A DNA stretch of 64,000 bases from NCBI RefSeq assembly GCF_900324485.2, contig NC_046656.1, positions 17,020,904 to 17,084,903 on the forward strand. The letters are read 5' to 3'. The position numbers were made by a program, and so were the translations under genes. Positions 42,300 to 55,900 of the stretch are shown here, in pieces (positions within the stretch are counted from its first letter, which is position 1; every line of letters begins with the position of its first letter). The DNA comes from Mastacembelus armatus. Taxonomy: Eukaryota; Chordata; Actinopteri; Synbranchiformes; Mastacembelidae. Under the pieces are notes generated by a model, which was not told the origin of the DNA, ran no database searches, and saw only the letters and a list, made by a program, of their open reading frames with translations.

Positions 42300-42484
42300 G
42301 AGCGGAAGGCGTGACCCTCATTCTTGCTAGCTTGAAAACAAACGCCATTGTAACTGCATCAACGGCCCTCTGTCTTTGACAACACCACAGGAATAGGCAA
42401 ATTGTTTTTTAATCTAAGAATAAACAGCAAATAAACACGCGTCTACGAGAAACATCTCCGTTTCCCTCCTGTTAACGTTACGAG
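42300..42484 (+). promoter_or_regulatory. ypel5: Probable ypel5 promoter and 5' UTR exon
   Basis: A CpG-containing stretch ends in a strong donor (cgttacgag then gtgagac) at 42484, about 970 bp upstream of the acceptor (ctgcag) before the ypel5 start exon. This fits a non-coding first exon. Confidence 0.5.
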
Positions 42485-43469
42485 GTGAGACATTTGGACT
42501 CGACTTAAAACGGTTTTTGGTCTGAGAACGGTTGTTGCTCTTTGGGCGACTTAGCTTCATCTTTTTGGCCATTTTCTGATGAACTATTGAGTAAAAAGTA
42601 GCGTTTGAATTTATTCTGTGTTTATCTAAAACCTGTAGCTTTGATAGTTTATGATGGGAACTTAAACTTCGCTTAAATGTTTTTTGTGTATTTTCCTTAA
42701 TAATTTTGTTATGGACATGCCGGGCCTGATGATGCCTTTAGGTGGAAGTCGTAAATACTATGATCGTCTTTTGAGAGAGTACAAAATGAATCTTGTAGTT
42801 TAGAAACTGTAATGGTGTTTAATGTGTCAGCAATTAACGATAAATTTAACTAAATACAGTAAATTAATTCATTAACCACTCTCATCGACCCAGTGTAAAA
42901 CAGAGAAAAGCACTAACGTTAAATCCTCACATTTGAGAAACTGGAGCCAGCAAATGTTTGGCATCAGTTTGATAACTACATTAAACATTAAATCAATTGA
43001 AATCTTGACAACTCCTTTTCTGATAAACTAATTGGTTAAATGGCTTATTGGTCCAGCACTAATACTTTTTTATTGCAGTATACATATTGTATATGTATAT
43101 GCATAATGGATTTAACATCTGTTTCCTAACATCTACCGGTATTTAATGCTTAACGTTAGTTATACATTGACTGCAAATAAATAATAATAATAATTGTAAG
43201 TATACTTTGACCACCAATTTCTCACAGGGATGTGATCTGAAACATCTTTAGAAAATCCAGCAAAAATAAATACATGGCCAGTCAAAATGACCTAATTAAA
43301 TCCAGAATCCATAAATCTGATAGGCTTGATTTGTAACATTATCCACAGTTATTAAAGGCCTGTTGGTTGGTCCTTTTCCCAGTATTTTTGCAGCAATGGA
43401 AAGTGCTGTGCCAGGGTCTTACAGTACATCATCTAACAGTGCTGTGTTCTTAACTGCAGGTTGTAGACA

Positions 43470-44436
43470 ATGGGACGTATCTTCTTGGATCACATTGGTG
43501 GGACTCGCCTCTTCTCTTGTGCCAACTGTGACACCATCTTGACCAACCGAGCAGAACTCATCTCCACCCGCTTCACTGGAGCCACCGGACGAGCCTTCCT
43601 GTTCAACAAGGTACCAGCACTTCATTCTCATGGACACCTCTCATCATGGATCACAGTTTAATTGATTGGGTTGAGATTTAAGTACTTTAGCATCATCTGA
43701 TGATAAACAGTCACCTTGAGTCACATTGTTTTTGCTGTTGTTTTGTGCTGTGTTTTAAGTTCAGCACAGTAAAATATGTGGATTGTTATAACCATCAGTT
43801 TCTTATCAGCAGATTATGAGACACTTCTTTATTTTTGGTTTTATGCCATCAAACATTTTATATACAGCTAAATCCAAAGGTTGGTCAAGTGTTACGCAGT
43901 CAAGCACAATATATTCCTTACTGTTAACTGATGATATCATTTCAGTGTTTGAAATTGTAAAATAAATCTGTCCTAATTAGTTAACACAATGCAATAATCA
44001 GCTATGGAAGAATGTGGAATCATTATCATTAAAACAATTATAGGTAATAAATGAATTATTAACTTAATTGGCAACAGAAATTGATGACTAAATTACTGTC
44101 AATAACAAGACAAAAAAAAACCGCTTACTTCCTTCAATGAATTTAAAAAACTCAAATACCACCACGGAAAACAAACGGTGTCACAGCAACAGGTGTGCAA
44201 TCAATGTTCTCCAGGTTGTGAATCTGCAACACAGCGAGGTCCAAGACAGAGTCATGCTGACGGGTAGACACATGGTGCGGGACGTCAGCTGCAAGAACTG
44301 CAACAGCAAGCTCGGCTGGATGTATGAATTCGCCACAGAGGAAAGCCAGCGCTACAAGGAGGGCCGAGTCATCCTGGAGAGGGCGCTGGTGAGGGAGAGC
44401 GAAGGCTTTGAGCACATTTCCTCTGACAGTTCCTGA
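43470..44436 (+). CDS. ypel5: Yippee-like protein 5
   Basis: Two coding exons, 43470-43610 and 44215-44436; 120 residues against 121 in human. It is nearly identical to YPEL5: [68 protein letters not shown]. The yippee zinc fold is defined by Cys17/Cys20 and Cys73/Cys76 with 52 residues between the pairs. YPEL5 associates with the CTLH/GID ubiquitin ligase and with centrosomes and spindle in dividing cells. The 3' UTR probably runs several hundred bases, with an aataaa near 45180. In human YPEL5 lies on 2p23 near PPP1CB and PLB1, matching its place here. Confidence 0.97.
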
Positions 44437-45804
44437 GTTTCCCTCAGTTGCTCTTACAACACTCAATTTGTGCAACCTCTCCTCCAGCTGGGTGCTTGGG
44501 CAGTATAGCATTTGTTAGTAGAGCTACAAAAAATATCACAGGTTGTGTGCTTGCGGGAAGTTTGAACAAGAAGTGGTAGACATTCCCATAACTTTAAACA
44601 TCAGAGGAATTTCAAGTAGGGTGTTTCTCTACCCATTTAAAACCACCTGCATTTTGGCTGTGATGTTTGTAAAATGTGTTGATGTGGTGGGATGCTGGCT
44701 GCTGTCAGAGGGAGAGAATTTACTACTGCAGTCGTACAGGAGACTCGAGACAGGGAGACAGACAGTCACACAGTGACACATGTAGCCAAAAGCTTGCATT
44801 GTGTAAGCTAAAGCTAAAGAAGACTGAGTCAGATTTAATAAATGAAATCTGTTTGCTTAAAGAGTTAATCATTAAGCAGTATGAGACAATACTTTTTTTT
44901 TCTGGCAAATGTTCATTGTAAAGCTATGCTGGAAATCCTGTCAGCTTTGACCATTTAAGAGTAGTATATCTTGGCTTTATTTTATCTCAAGATAAATTAC
45001 AAGAATTATCAGCAAAACATATTTTGTAGTGATGGAAAAAGGCAACTTTTGTCTTTGCATTTCTTTTGTTTTATTGCAAAAGTCTTCTTCCAAACACTCG
45101 ATTTCCCCCTTTCCTACTGTTTTTAGCCATTTATAAGTTTGAAGGAAAGGCAGAACATATTTGTTTTTTGTCAAAACTAAATAAATTCAAGCAATATTTA
45201 TTCATTTAATCTGTTTTCTTATGTGTCTGGCCATTTTCATATTTCAGTATTGTGTACTCTCCAAACTTTTGCAACCATATTTTATTAGTTTTATAAATTC
45301 ATTGTGAGAATTTTCAGAGCTGACTTGTTTAAGCCATTTAACATTGGATTTTTATTGTCTGCCATGCAGCTCAACAGTATTTATACAATAAGTTCAAGGC
45401 TGAAAATTTTACTATCCACTGTTCCCATCCAATAGTTATTATAAGACTGGATTTCTTTTGGATTACAATTATTGTAACACATATTAGATACAGTATGTTA
45501 ACCAGGAGTTTCTCAGTCCTGACAGTGAAATGCCCTCCAGCTCAATAATACCTAGAGGCGGGTCCTGTAATGGTCCGTACCACAGAACAGCGCCCCTAGA
45601 GGCGGCTCCTGTAATGGTCCGTGCCACCGACACGACAGGCCACACTTTTGGCTACAACCCCCTCTAGGAAACTCATGTGATCGATGCGATGCAGGTCGAG
45701 CAAGATTCCTCTGTCAACAGTGGATTCGTGTGTGTGGGGTTTAATGGCATGTACCGTGAGTAACGTTGACTGCGCTGCCACACGGACGGACACAAACCTG
45801 AACC
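44437..45804. other. ypel5 3' UTR and slc35a1 promoter region
   Basis: AT-rich 3' UTR-like sequence to about 45200. Then comes a GC-richer segment (45540-45804) with a 44-bp tandem duplication just before the slc35a1 start. No coding sequence was recognised. Confidence 0.5.
45551..45638. repeat. Two-copy 44-bp tandem repeat upstream of slc35a1
   Basis: The units at 45551 and 45595 share 'cctagaggcgg-tcctgtaatg' and 'gtccgt-ccac', with a few differences. It lies about 170-250 bp before the start codon, so inside the likely promoter or 5' UTR. Confidence 0.75.
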
Positions 45805-48800
45805 ATGGCCGTCGGTGAGTTTTACCAGTGGAAAAACTGACCTAGCTAGCTAACCCATACTGCTAACCCTAGCTAGTTAGTTAGTAGCGGAAACAAAAAG
45901 CAGAGATGCATCGAGCTAGAGCTTCTATCCTCTAGTTAGTTTGTGTTAATTTGCATTAACGTGGAGCTAACGCTGACTGTGACTGTTCAATAGTGACACA
46001 CCTGACTATTACTCGCCTAGCTAGCTGTAAGATAGTGTTACATACTCTTAGCTAACTGACTCAAGGTAACGTTGCTGAATTTTCACCTGGTCTCCTCAGA
46101 AAACGCGAGTGTGGTCTTCAAGGTGTACTGCCTGACAGTGATGACGCTAGTGGCAGCTACATACACAGTGACTTTACGGTACACACGGACCATTTCATCA
46201 GGAGATCTGTACTTCTCCACGACTGCAGTGTGTATCACTGAAGTCATTAAATTAATACTGAGTCTGGGAATGTTGACCAAGTGAGTATTTGTCCCTTTTA
46301 CCTGTTGTATTGTATGACTGACCCCAGAAAACTTTGACTCTGACAATCGCAAAAATGACCAACGCTGTGGAAACAGAAGGTTTTCCAGGTACTGTCTTAA
46401 CATCACAGGCATTGGTGGAAAGTAATAAAATACATTTGTACTTCAGTTTAAATTTGAGGTACTGATAGTTTCATTAAATACTTCCAAATATCTTATTGTA
46501 CTTCTACTGCACTGTATTTCAAATAGCAACATTGTACTTTTTACTCCACATAAAAATACACATAAGCATCTTTATTGCTTCTTTATTGCATTACACTAAT
46601 GCTCCTTTTTGTCTTATGACCCCTGTGACTTGTTTCAGATGTCTTAGTCTTTGTTTGTTTTGAAGGTGTTGTTGGATTTATGTGCTTAAACACATGTAGG
46701 CATTAGAAAAAACCTCAAAAACAGTGATTCAACAGCTTCCATTGGTGGAATCAGTGTCTTAAGTGAATCTAAAGTATTTATGCTTCTTCTTTTTCATTGT
46801 CATGTTTTTTGTTTTTTTTTGTTTTTTGTCTCCTTTTCCAGAGAAACAGGAAGCCCCTCCAGACTGATGAAAACAATAGTGGAACATGTATTTTTAAGCC
46901 CTAAAGAGCTGCTGAAGCTGAGCATCCCCTCTGTAGTGTACGCAATTCAGAATAACATGGCCTTTCTCGCCCTGAGTAACCTCGATGCAGCAGTTTATCA
47001 GGTATGTAATGATTGGTTTGAGTAAATTATGTGTTTCGACTTAGATTTCCAAAGAAAAAAATCAATTTACAGTGATATAACAATGAAGAAGCTTCAGAAG
47101 TTTTTTTTTTTTTTAATCTAAAATTACTTCATTACTCGTAAGCTTGTAGCTTTCTTACTGTTTGTATTGTGGAAAAAATCGATAGATGTTGGACCTGACT
47201 TGTGTGCCCCTGTTTAGGTGACCTACCAGCTGAAGATCCCATGCACAGCACTGTGTACAGTATTCATGCTGAACCGCTCTCTCAGCCGACTGCAGTGGTT
47301 CTCTGTCTTCATGCTCTGTGGAGGTGTCACACTGGTCCAATGGAGGCCTGCAGAGGCCACTAAAGTTCAGGTGAGGGTTGGACAAACAAGCTACAGGTGG
47401 CATTTGCCATCTGCTTGGTGGCTTGTATCACACTTTTTTTTTTTCTCACTCCCTCTCTCTCTCTTTCGTCCAGATTGAGCAAAACCCTTTGCTGGGGTTC
47501 ATCGCCATTGCTATTGCAGTCATTTGCTCTGGATTTGCAGGTAAACTTAGATTCTGGATCTCTGTGGAAATTACTGGCAGTTATTTCAGCTTAAACATTC
47601 ACCAGCCCGATAAATGTGTGATGTGCACCCAAAACGATAAACTCATACCATTTGAATTCATTTCTCATCACTTGCCAAAAGTAATTTGAGTAAGTTATTT
47701 GCATTGCTATTTAACATGGGGGTATTATCTGTCAACTCTTTTGTGTAACTGTATTTAAAGATAATGATTTAAAATATTTGCTTGTGTGTACTTTCTGATT
47801 TAGGTGTGTACTTTGAGAAGGTGTTGAAGAGTTCGGACACATCTCTGTGGGTGAGAAACATCCAGATGTATGTTTCTGGCATTGTGATCACCCTGATTGG
47901 TGTTTGCGTGACTGATGGTGAAAAAGTCATGGAAAAAGGCTTCTTTTTTGGTTACACACCCTGGGTGTGCTTTGTTGTATGTAAGTATGACAAAAACTGA
48001 GAATGCTTTTTATTCAGGTTCATTTTTTCCCCCACAGTATTTTAACTGACACTGCTCTCTTTGTGCCACCAGTCCTGTCCAGTGTGGGAGGTCTGTACAC
48101 GTCGGTGGTGGTGAAGTACACAGACAACATCATGAAGGGCTTCTCTGCCGCTGCCGCTATTGTCCTCTCAACTGTGGCATCTGTCATATTGTTTGGACTA
48201 CAGATAAGTAAGTTAGTTTCCCTTAACTGCACTGTTGGTATGCTGATTTGTTAGTTTGCGAAATAAGATTTAATAAGATATAAAAGATCCATTGTATTAG
48301 ACTGAAGCCATATAGCTGCATAACATTTATAAATATAGAGGTAGTTTATGAAAAATATTAAAAGACTTCAATCAGAGCTATTGAAAAAACAATTGGATCG
48401 TAATTTCTTGTATGTTATAAAAAACCTGAAAAACAAGTTATTCTGACTTAGTGAAGATGGGTGATAGTATACATATGTGACTGTAATCTGAAGCGTCATC
48501 TCACAGTTAACAGCCTCCAATGATCAGTTTGCATCAGTATCAGTAATTTCTAACGTCCTAAAAAGTGTAGATATTCTTGTACTGATCACATTGTTGGTTT
48601 GTCTTCCTGGTGGAAGGTTAAAATGAGAAATTTGCTTACTAATATTGCTAGATAGACCAACATTCAGTAATAGTTTCACAAGTCCTGTGGTTTTCTGTAA
48701 TTTTATAGAAAAAAAAAGTGAGCTGTCTTTTTAAATGTAAAAATTATGTAATTTAGTACTTTTTATATGTGGAAACTGTTTATAGCTGGTGAAATACTAT

Positions 48801-49428
48801 TTCAGTCAGTTGACAGCAGGTCAGTAGAAGATAGTTTTTCACCCTAGGAAATATATAATTCATGGATTTTATATGGTGATGTAAAGTTTTAAAAGTGATC
48901 ATGACCTGATAATTTTATGTTTTTGCATGAAAATGTTCTCATAAACTCAACACAACCAACTCACCAATGAGAACTTGGGGTCTAGTTTCCATATAATTAC
49001 CAAATCACATAGTTCTTTCTGGGAAACCTCATTGGAAACTATCTGGAAATTTCAGGACCTGTCAAATGATTTGTTGTCCCATTCCTTTCAGTCTGGTGGA
49101 TGTGAATGGTTCTCTTCACCTTTGAAATGGCTCTCATAGATAATCCTATTAAGAACCACAGCTGCATGTTTTTTTTTTTTAACATCTTTGCATGCCAGTA
49201 AAAAAAAAAAAAAAAAAAGTTGATTTACAGTTTTTGCAAAATATTGTGAAAATGTCCTTTCATATTTTGTGTCTCATTTTACTTTTTTCTTGTGCAGCAA
49301 TCACATTTGCCTCTGGAGCCATCTTTGTGTGTGTCTCCATCTACCTGTACGGCCTTCCAAAGCAAGACACAGCCACGCTGAGCAGGCAAGACACACATAA
49401 GGAATCCAAACAGAAACTGATCCCTTAG
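45805..49428 (+). CDS. slc35a1: CMP-sialic acid transporter
   Basis: Coding exons: 45805-45814, 46100-46280, 46842-47001, 47218-47370, 47474-47540, 47804-47980, 48073-48207, 49298-49428; 337 residues, the same as human SLC35A1. This Golgi antiporter exchanges CMP for CMP-sialic acid to supply sialyltransferases. Hallmark stretches are [78 protein letters not shown] and [20 protein letters not shown]. Ten hydrophobic segments are expected for the family. The C-terminal tail is hydrophilic ([19 protein letters not shown]). The first coding exon supplies only MAV plus one base; the frame across it is exact. It is tail to tail with rars2. Confidence 0.97.
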
Positions 49429-49472
49429 AAAAAAAGCTGCTAATGATAAAATCTGTGACAGGTCCTGTAAAC

Positions 49473-49654
49473 TAGGGGTCACCAATCCTGGTCCTCAAGG
49501 CCCACTGTCGTGCTGGTTTTCCAACTATCTCTGCTCTTCCAGGTTCTGATTGGCTGAACTCACCTGATCCAGGGAATCAGCAGCATGTAAGGGCAGGGAC
49601 ATCTGGAAAACAAGTAGGACAGTGGGCCTTGAAGACCAGGATTGGTGACCCCTG
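49473..49654. mobile_element. hAT-type MITE, copy 2
   Basis: 182 bp closely matching the copy at 10782, with inverted ends (TAGGGGTCACCAATCCTGG and its complement). It is flanked by ctgtaaac and ctgtaaat at 49465-49472 and 49655-49662 (7 of 8 bases). It sits 44 bp after the slc35a1 stop, so it is probably transcribed in that gene's 3' UTR as a long hairpin. Confidence 0.88.
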
Positions 49655-49905
49655 CTGTAAATGGCATCAGAAGCGTATGAGAAGTTTGACAGGCAGGGTT
49701 ATTGAATGTTTGGTAAAGGCTTTGTTTTGGCAGCACTTTGTTGGAATACAGGATCTGTTTGTTGATGTGGGTAAAACCAGGTTTGAAATAAGGAGGATGA
49801 TATTATTTTGAAAATTAAAGACTTTTTAGTTTGAGTACAAATGAGCTCAACCACCATGCGATTATCAGTACAGCAGTGAAATAATGTAGTATTAAGCTTT
49901 GAGGT

Positions 49906-52900
49906 TTACATTTTATCAACTGGGCACATGCCGAGAATCCTCATCCCATTGGCCAGGACTGAGCACGATCCTCTGAACAGTCGTAACCTTGCCTGATAGA
50001 TGTTTAGCAAAAAAGAACACAGTTAATTTAAATTAGATATGTTTGTTAATATCATTTGGAATTCTCAACAGTTTGTGAACAAAAGGAATATAAAAGACTA
50101 GAATTTGGTCACATGCTCAGGCCAGATCTTCTCTGCTATAAAGGTGTCATAAACTGGGTTGAGCTGTGTTCTTGTTTTCATTCAGTGTTTGATATTGCCA
50201 TTTTCAGATTGTAAGATCAGCATTTGCAAACTATTATTAGCAATATTGTAAAAATACAGTAATCTCTTCTTATAGCTGATTGAAACTCCAAAATTCAATT
50301 CTTGCTTATTTTAATACAAAACTCCACCAAAAGTTTCCTTGATGAAGATGCACCATTCATTCATTATGCATTGTAACTTGTCAGCCAGTGTAGGTACTAG
50401 ATTGGCTCAGCCTGCCACGTCAGTTCGAGATCCTGCGTTTGAGTGATGTGTTGGGACCTTGAGCAGATCTGGTATCTACACTGGCTCAGCTTCCTGGTTT
50501 GAACAAAGCACCTGTTTGATTTAAGCAGATTTAATTGTAGAAAAGAGACAGAACAACCTCCCTTGTGTTGGTATATAACCAGTAGCTTATGATAACTAAG
50601 CCACCATAAATCAAAAATTACAGAAGCAGAGAACGGCTGTGCTTGAGATAATTTTAGGGTATTATCTCTGACTGATTTCTTGACATTGTTCAATTATAGT
50701 TTTTCTCTGGTAGTTAAAACAGATCTTGAAGGCTGATCAGCTGAACCAGACATTCATTGTTTGGGTTCACCATCATTGTTCTCCCTCTCAAAAGAAAATG
50801 AACCATTGTTATTTTGTGTCCTGTGAAATACCCATTATAGAGAAATCTTTGGTTTTCTCAAGATAAATGATCCTTTTATCTTGATATCACAGAAAAGGAA
50901 ATTACTACAAGCATAGCCGTTCTCAGCTTGTGTAATTTTTGGTGGCTAATATGTAAGTAGACATCATAAGCTATTGGTGATACTAGAGCAAGTAAGGTCA
51001 AGCTGATCTAGTGCTACACTGCCCGAGAAATTACAACACAGAATATGCACATCTTCATCAAGGATAAAAATTACACAGCCATTCTTGACTTCTTTCAGCA
51101 AAAGGCTGTTAAAGTATTTTAGCAATTCTTATTAATTTTGCACTTTGATCATGCTATGGGCAGCCAGTGTGTCTGAATTTAAGTGTTTTTGTAAGTCACT
51201 TTGTGTGGTAAAGTCTAATTGTTCAGTATTGCATGCTGATGCAGTTTTTTTTCTACCTGTGCAACGTCCGGAGGACTTCCTTTCACCAGCAGCTCTCTGT
51301 GTGCTGAGGCAGTCAAGTGGCTGAAGGACAGTGACGATAAAGAACATGAATACACTCAAGTACACATGAAATGACGTACTTGACGTGGGTAAATATTAAA
51401 ACAACTAACATCCTGTTCCTTACCACAGCTTCAATAAAAAGTTGACAAGGTGTTTAGGTTGCAGATCTTGGGCAGACTGGTATAGCACTTCATCATAGCT
51501 GCAAAACCAATAAGAAAGACACCCACTTTTATCTTATTTGTGAAGCAAATATTAACAGAAGCAGATTGTCACCGTCTTTCATTGTCGTCTATGTGAGATC
51601 ACGCATAGGAATATGATTTACTCTGCTTACCGAAGGAGGTGCTGCAGGATGGTCATACTCGTCTGCTCAAGTAGAAGGGATGGATCAAATGTAGTTGCAT
51701 CTATATCCGCATTCCTTTGCAATAAACTGCAGTAACAGCATTACAATTAAGATGTGGATTACCTATACTGTAAGTCTTGCTTTTTCTTGCTGTGTAGAGA
51801 AACATGCTGCACATGAAACTTATCTCCCAGATATTTTAATTATCTAGACTAAGCCCAGCAGCAAAAGGAAGGACAGGTTCACATTTTAAGAGTCAGGTGC
51901 CCATTTAAACACTGAGAAGGGTTTTTCTTCTAAAATGCCATCTTCTGAAATTATGAAATTCCCTCTTACCCCTTCATTGTAGCGTGTTACAGAATAACTG
52001 TCATAGGAAAACAAAGAGGGAACTTTGCTCATAAAGGACAGACTTTAACCACATGACTTGTCTTAGTCAGGCTGCTGAATCTTAACATTAACTCAAATAG
52101 ACTTTTGCACTGTACCAGCACTCTGTATTTTGTCATCCTTACTTAAAATAGAAGCACTCTAAGAAGTGAAACATATTTCAGTGTTCAAATATGGACCTGA
52201 CTTAAAATAATGTGAAACTATCCTTTAAGTGCTTAGCTTTAGCTCCATCTCAACCCCATGCTTTTCTAAGATGCAATTTGAATCAGGTATCTTTGGGTTT
52301 GGGGCTGACAAATTGGACAAAGTGACACTTGGAGATGTCACCTTGGATTATGAAGAGGTTACAACAAAACAATTCCTCTTGTAGTCCATTATTTACAGCA
52401 GTATTTTAGCACAGACCTGCAGAGTCGGGCGTGTGTGTACTGGAGGAAGACACCTGTGTCACCCTGAGCCTGCAGCATCCTGTCCCAATCAAACCTATAG
52501 TCTGACAGCAGGGGGCCTCTGAAGTCCTGAAATGAATGAATAAAGAGCCCATAAGTAGGGTTTAAACTTTCATTCACTATATTATTATTATAATTAGAAT
52601 AATTATAATCATCATCATTATTATCTACCTGAACTAGTAGTGCACTGATTCCCACTTTCTCTGCTGTGTCCTCTGGGTTGTCCATTTCCTTTGTTGCTGC
52701 AAAGACAGTCATTATTCCTGTAGGTCCATTTCATAACACATTTTCCAAAGATGTTTTGTTTTACATTCACAAAATTATTAAGCACCATAGCTTGGTCTTA
52801 TAAATCAGTATCTAAGACTTTGTAAAGGGCCATTATCAAAACTATTCTGATATTACTTAATATAATCAAAAACAATTTAACACTTATTGAAATAGGTTTT

Positions 52901-55900
52901 TAAACAAAATTGGTAACTGTTAAAATCATAAACTAATCTGCTGTAAAATCTGTTTAACTAAATCCACCTTCTGCCAAAACTTCCTTTGACAGGAATCTAT
53001 ACAGATAATAGGTAAATCTCATCCTTTTTTAACTTCATTCAAAAAAACAGAGAAATTAGTTTAAATTATTAGTTGAAGTATTAGTTTCTTTTATGCTTTC
53101 ACTATTTTACATGTTTTTTTGGTCATCTATGTTGATTGTTATGATTGTTTTGTCTTGTTAGGAAATTCAGCTACAGTGAAATGGTCAACTATTTGATTGA
53201 ACTGAATTGAAAGTACTACTTTACATTGCACACAGCAGTTACTTGAGCTATTCACTGAGTAGAGCAGGGGTTTCCAACCCTGATCCTTAAAAGCTACTGT
53301 CCTGGTTGTTTTCTAATTAGCTTTGTCCTTCCAGCTTCTGGTTGGCTGACCACACTAGATCCAGGTAATCAGCACTAGGTAGGGTTGGAAAAGCAGCAGG
53401 GCAGTAGCTCTCAAGGACCAGGATTGGTCACTCCTGGCCTAGAAAAACTTTAGTACTAGGACAAGTGCAAATAGATTATTGGCTAAGAGTCGGGTGTGCT
53501 CTATTTGGCCAGATAACTGTGATGCTGACATACTTACTTTTTGCTTGGCTCATGTTGTGGAGCATCCTGGCCCGAGCTTCATCCAGCACGTCCTCCAGAA
53601 AAACCACCTCACCGGTCCGTGTACTCATGCCCTGCACCAGGCCAAAGGGCACATGCTGACACCTGCAGTCAATATTTATATCCCTTGAAAATAGTAACTA
53701 CTGTTCAAAATGTAAAGATCAAAATAAAACCATTCAGTGTGCAGAATGTGCCTTTTCAGAGTGATTATATTATTAATGCCTTTGTTTTATTATTGCTAAT
53801 TATTTTCTTTGTTAAAAACATTGAGATGGCCCAAATTTTGGTCCTTCATAGACTTTTGTATTCTTTTGTATACAAGTTTTTCAAATGTTTATAACTTTTA
53901 CTATATGTATTAAAAGTAAAATATTTCTTTTGTCTGCATGACGTTTTCCTTCTATATTTGATTTACCTTAAAGTTCATTTGCATTTCCATAAAAGTGTGA
54001 TATATTTTTACAGCATGGAATCACTGTTTGGTTACTTTATTGTTTCTGTTTTAAACAGCCACTTTGTTGTGTTAAGGAATATTTGCACTACCTGTCAGCC
54101 CAGGAATGTCCCATTACAAGCAGGATCTGGAACAACTGGTTGAAGTGGTTCACTTGACTTTTATCTGTCTTAAGAAAAACAAATATACACTAAAACAAGA
54201 GTAATAAACACTCAATGTTTGTTACTATACCACTGCACACCTTCTGCCTAACTTTGGCAAACCTAGTGGTTCTAATATAAAACCATATTTTTATGGAAAT
54301 TAGGTTTGAAAATGTAGAGTTTGTCTTTTATTAGTGACAATTACATGTTCACAACGTCAATTGTTCGTTTTGAAATTGTACCAGTGCAACACAGTCTTCT
54401 ACAGAGAGTGCTGCATTATGGATTGATGCTGGGCTAGTGTTTTCCAGTCCATTTATAGATAGATATATTCATTAAATATTTATTATAAATATTTACATAA
54501 ATATATAAACAATTGAATATATGAATATAATTATATAATTAATAAAGGTAATTTAATAAACAAATATTTATTATATATAGATATTTATAGATAGATACTT
54601 TCAGATTCACATTGTCCTGCAGCGAGTACATTTCTGTAGTGAGACGTTCAGAGTTAGTTGGCTCTAAAAATGCTTCATTACAAATTTGTTTGTGCCTTTT
54701 CCACAATTTTTGCTGCTGTGGATCATGTAGGTAAGCTGTTTGCTATATAAAGGACCACAGTGTAACTATTACAAAGGTAAAAGTGTTTAGCTTGAGTTCA
54801 CCAGTGTCCTTACCACATAAATCATTTCATCAAAATTGTACTTTTCCTTTCGGTCAATAGCTGCAGCGATATCCCTTTAAAGTAGAAAATGCAAAATGAG
54901 CTATTACTGCCACGACCACAAGCTGCCAGCACAGGTTAGTAATCGTCATTTTTAGACAAACGTCTCATGGCATAAATAACACCACTGCTGACAATAGTTT
55001 CAGTGCAAATTCTTTTTCTTTTAGGATGTTACGGGCATTACCCAAACTTTAAACCTGTGAACTGTTTCACTGACTCTCAACACTGTTGGAAAAATTTTGT
55101 TGCAGATTTACTTGGCCAGTTATACTGGTACTGACCTTGTGATGTAGAGTGTTGTGCCGTCGCTGCGGAGCACTGTACAGACACTGTTCATGTCTCCAGC
55201 AGGGGAGAGATCCACTACACCAGTCCCCTTCCTGTAAATACAAAAAATACCCATAAAACCCAAACCACACAGGCCTAGTTTCATTTATCAGCCATCAATC
55301 TCAACAGCAATGACAAAAAAAAAAAAGAGTTTAAACTATTTTCTGAAGCATAAAACTAAACTAGTTTTAGGGTTAGGGTTACATGGATGGTTACTTTTGT
55401 TTTCTAAAATCTCCACAAAAACCTACAGTAACACAGCACATTACTGACTGGAGTAAATAATCCAGCAGTTGCATGGCAACATTATTGATGTGGAGTCTTG
55501 TTTCTGCTCACAGTGAGTAAAGATTTAATATTCACTCCTTTCTTGCTCCATTTTTGGTCTCAACATTCATTTTATATGTTTTGTTATGTTGATATTGCCA
55601 GCTTTCAGCCATGTCTGTCACACCACTTAGTTAACAAAGACCATCATATACTGTTACATACTCAGAGGTTTTCAACAGGCCTTGGCTCTGCAGCTGCTGC
55701 ACCACCTCCTGGGCTTGATCTTGATGAAAGGACTCCCCAGAGTAAATATCGAAGTGGACCCCTAACCTCTGGAAAAACAAATCAGTCTGTTACGTCTTAA
55801 GGTTCTGCTGACATTTTCACTTCTCTCACCAAGTTTGGACCTTAGAGTTGTAAACATTTGTAATTCTATTGTACCTTATAAATATGCTGATACTCGTCCA

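Noticed and set aside
44152-44511. 119-residue minus-strand frame over ypel5
   Set aside because: Antisense shadow of the conserved second ypel5 exon.
49192-49428. Frame starting [11 protein letters not shown]
   Set aside because: The poly-Lys part is an intronic poly(A) run; the slc35a1 exon begins at 49298 after a clear acceptor.
51132-51365. 77-residue minus-strand frame at the rars2 penultimate exon
   Set aside because: Wrong frame; the true frame gives [21 protein letters not shown] and splices to 49992.
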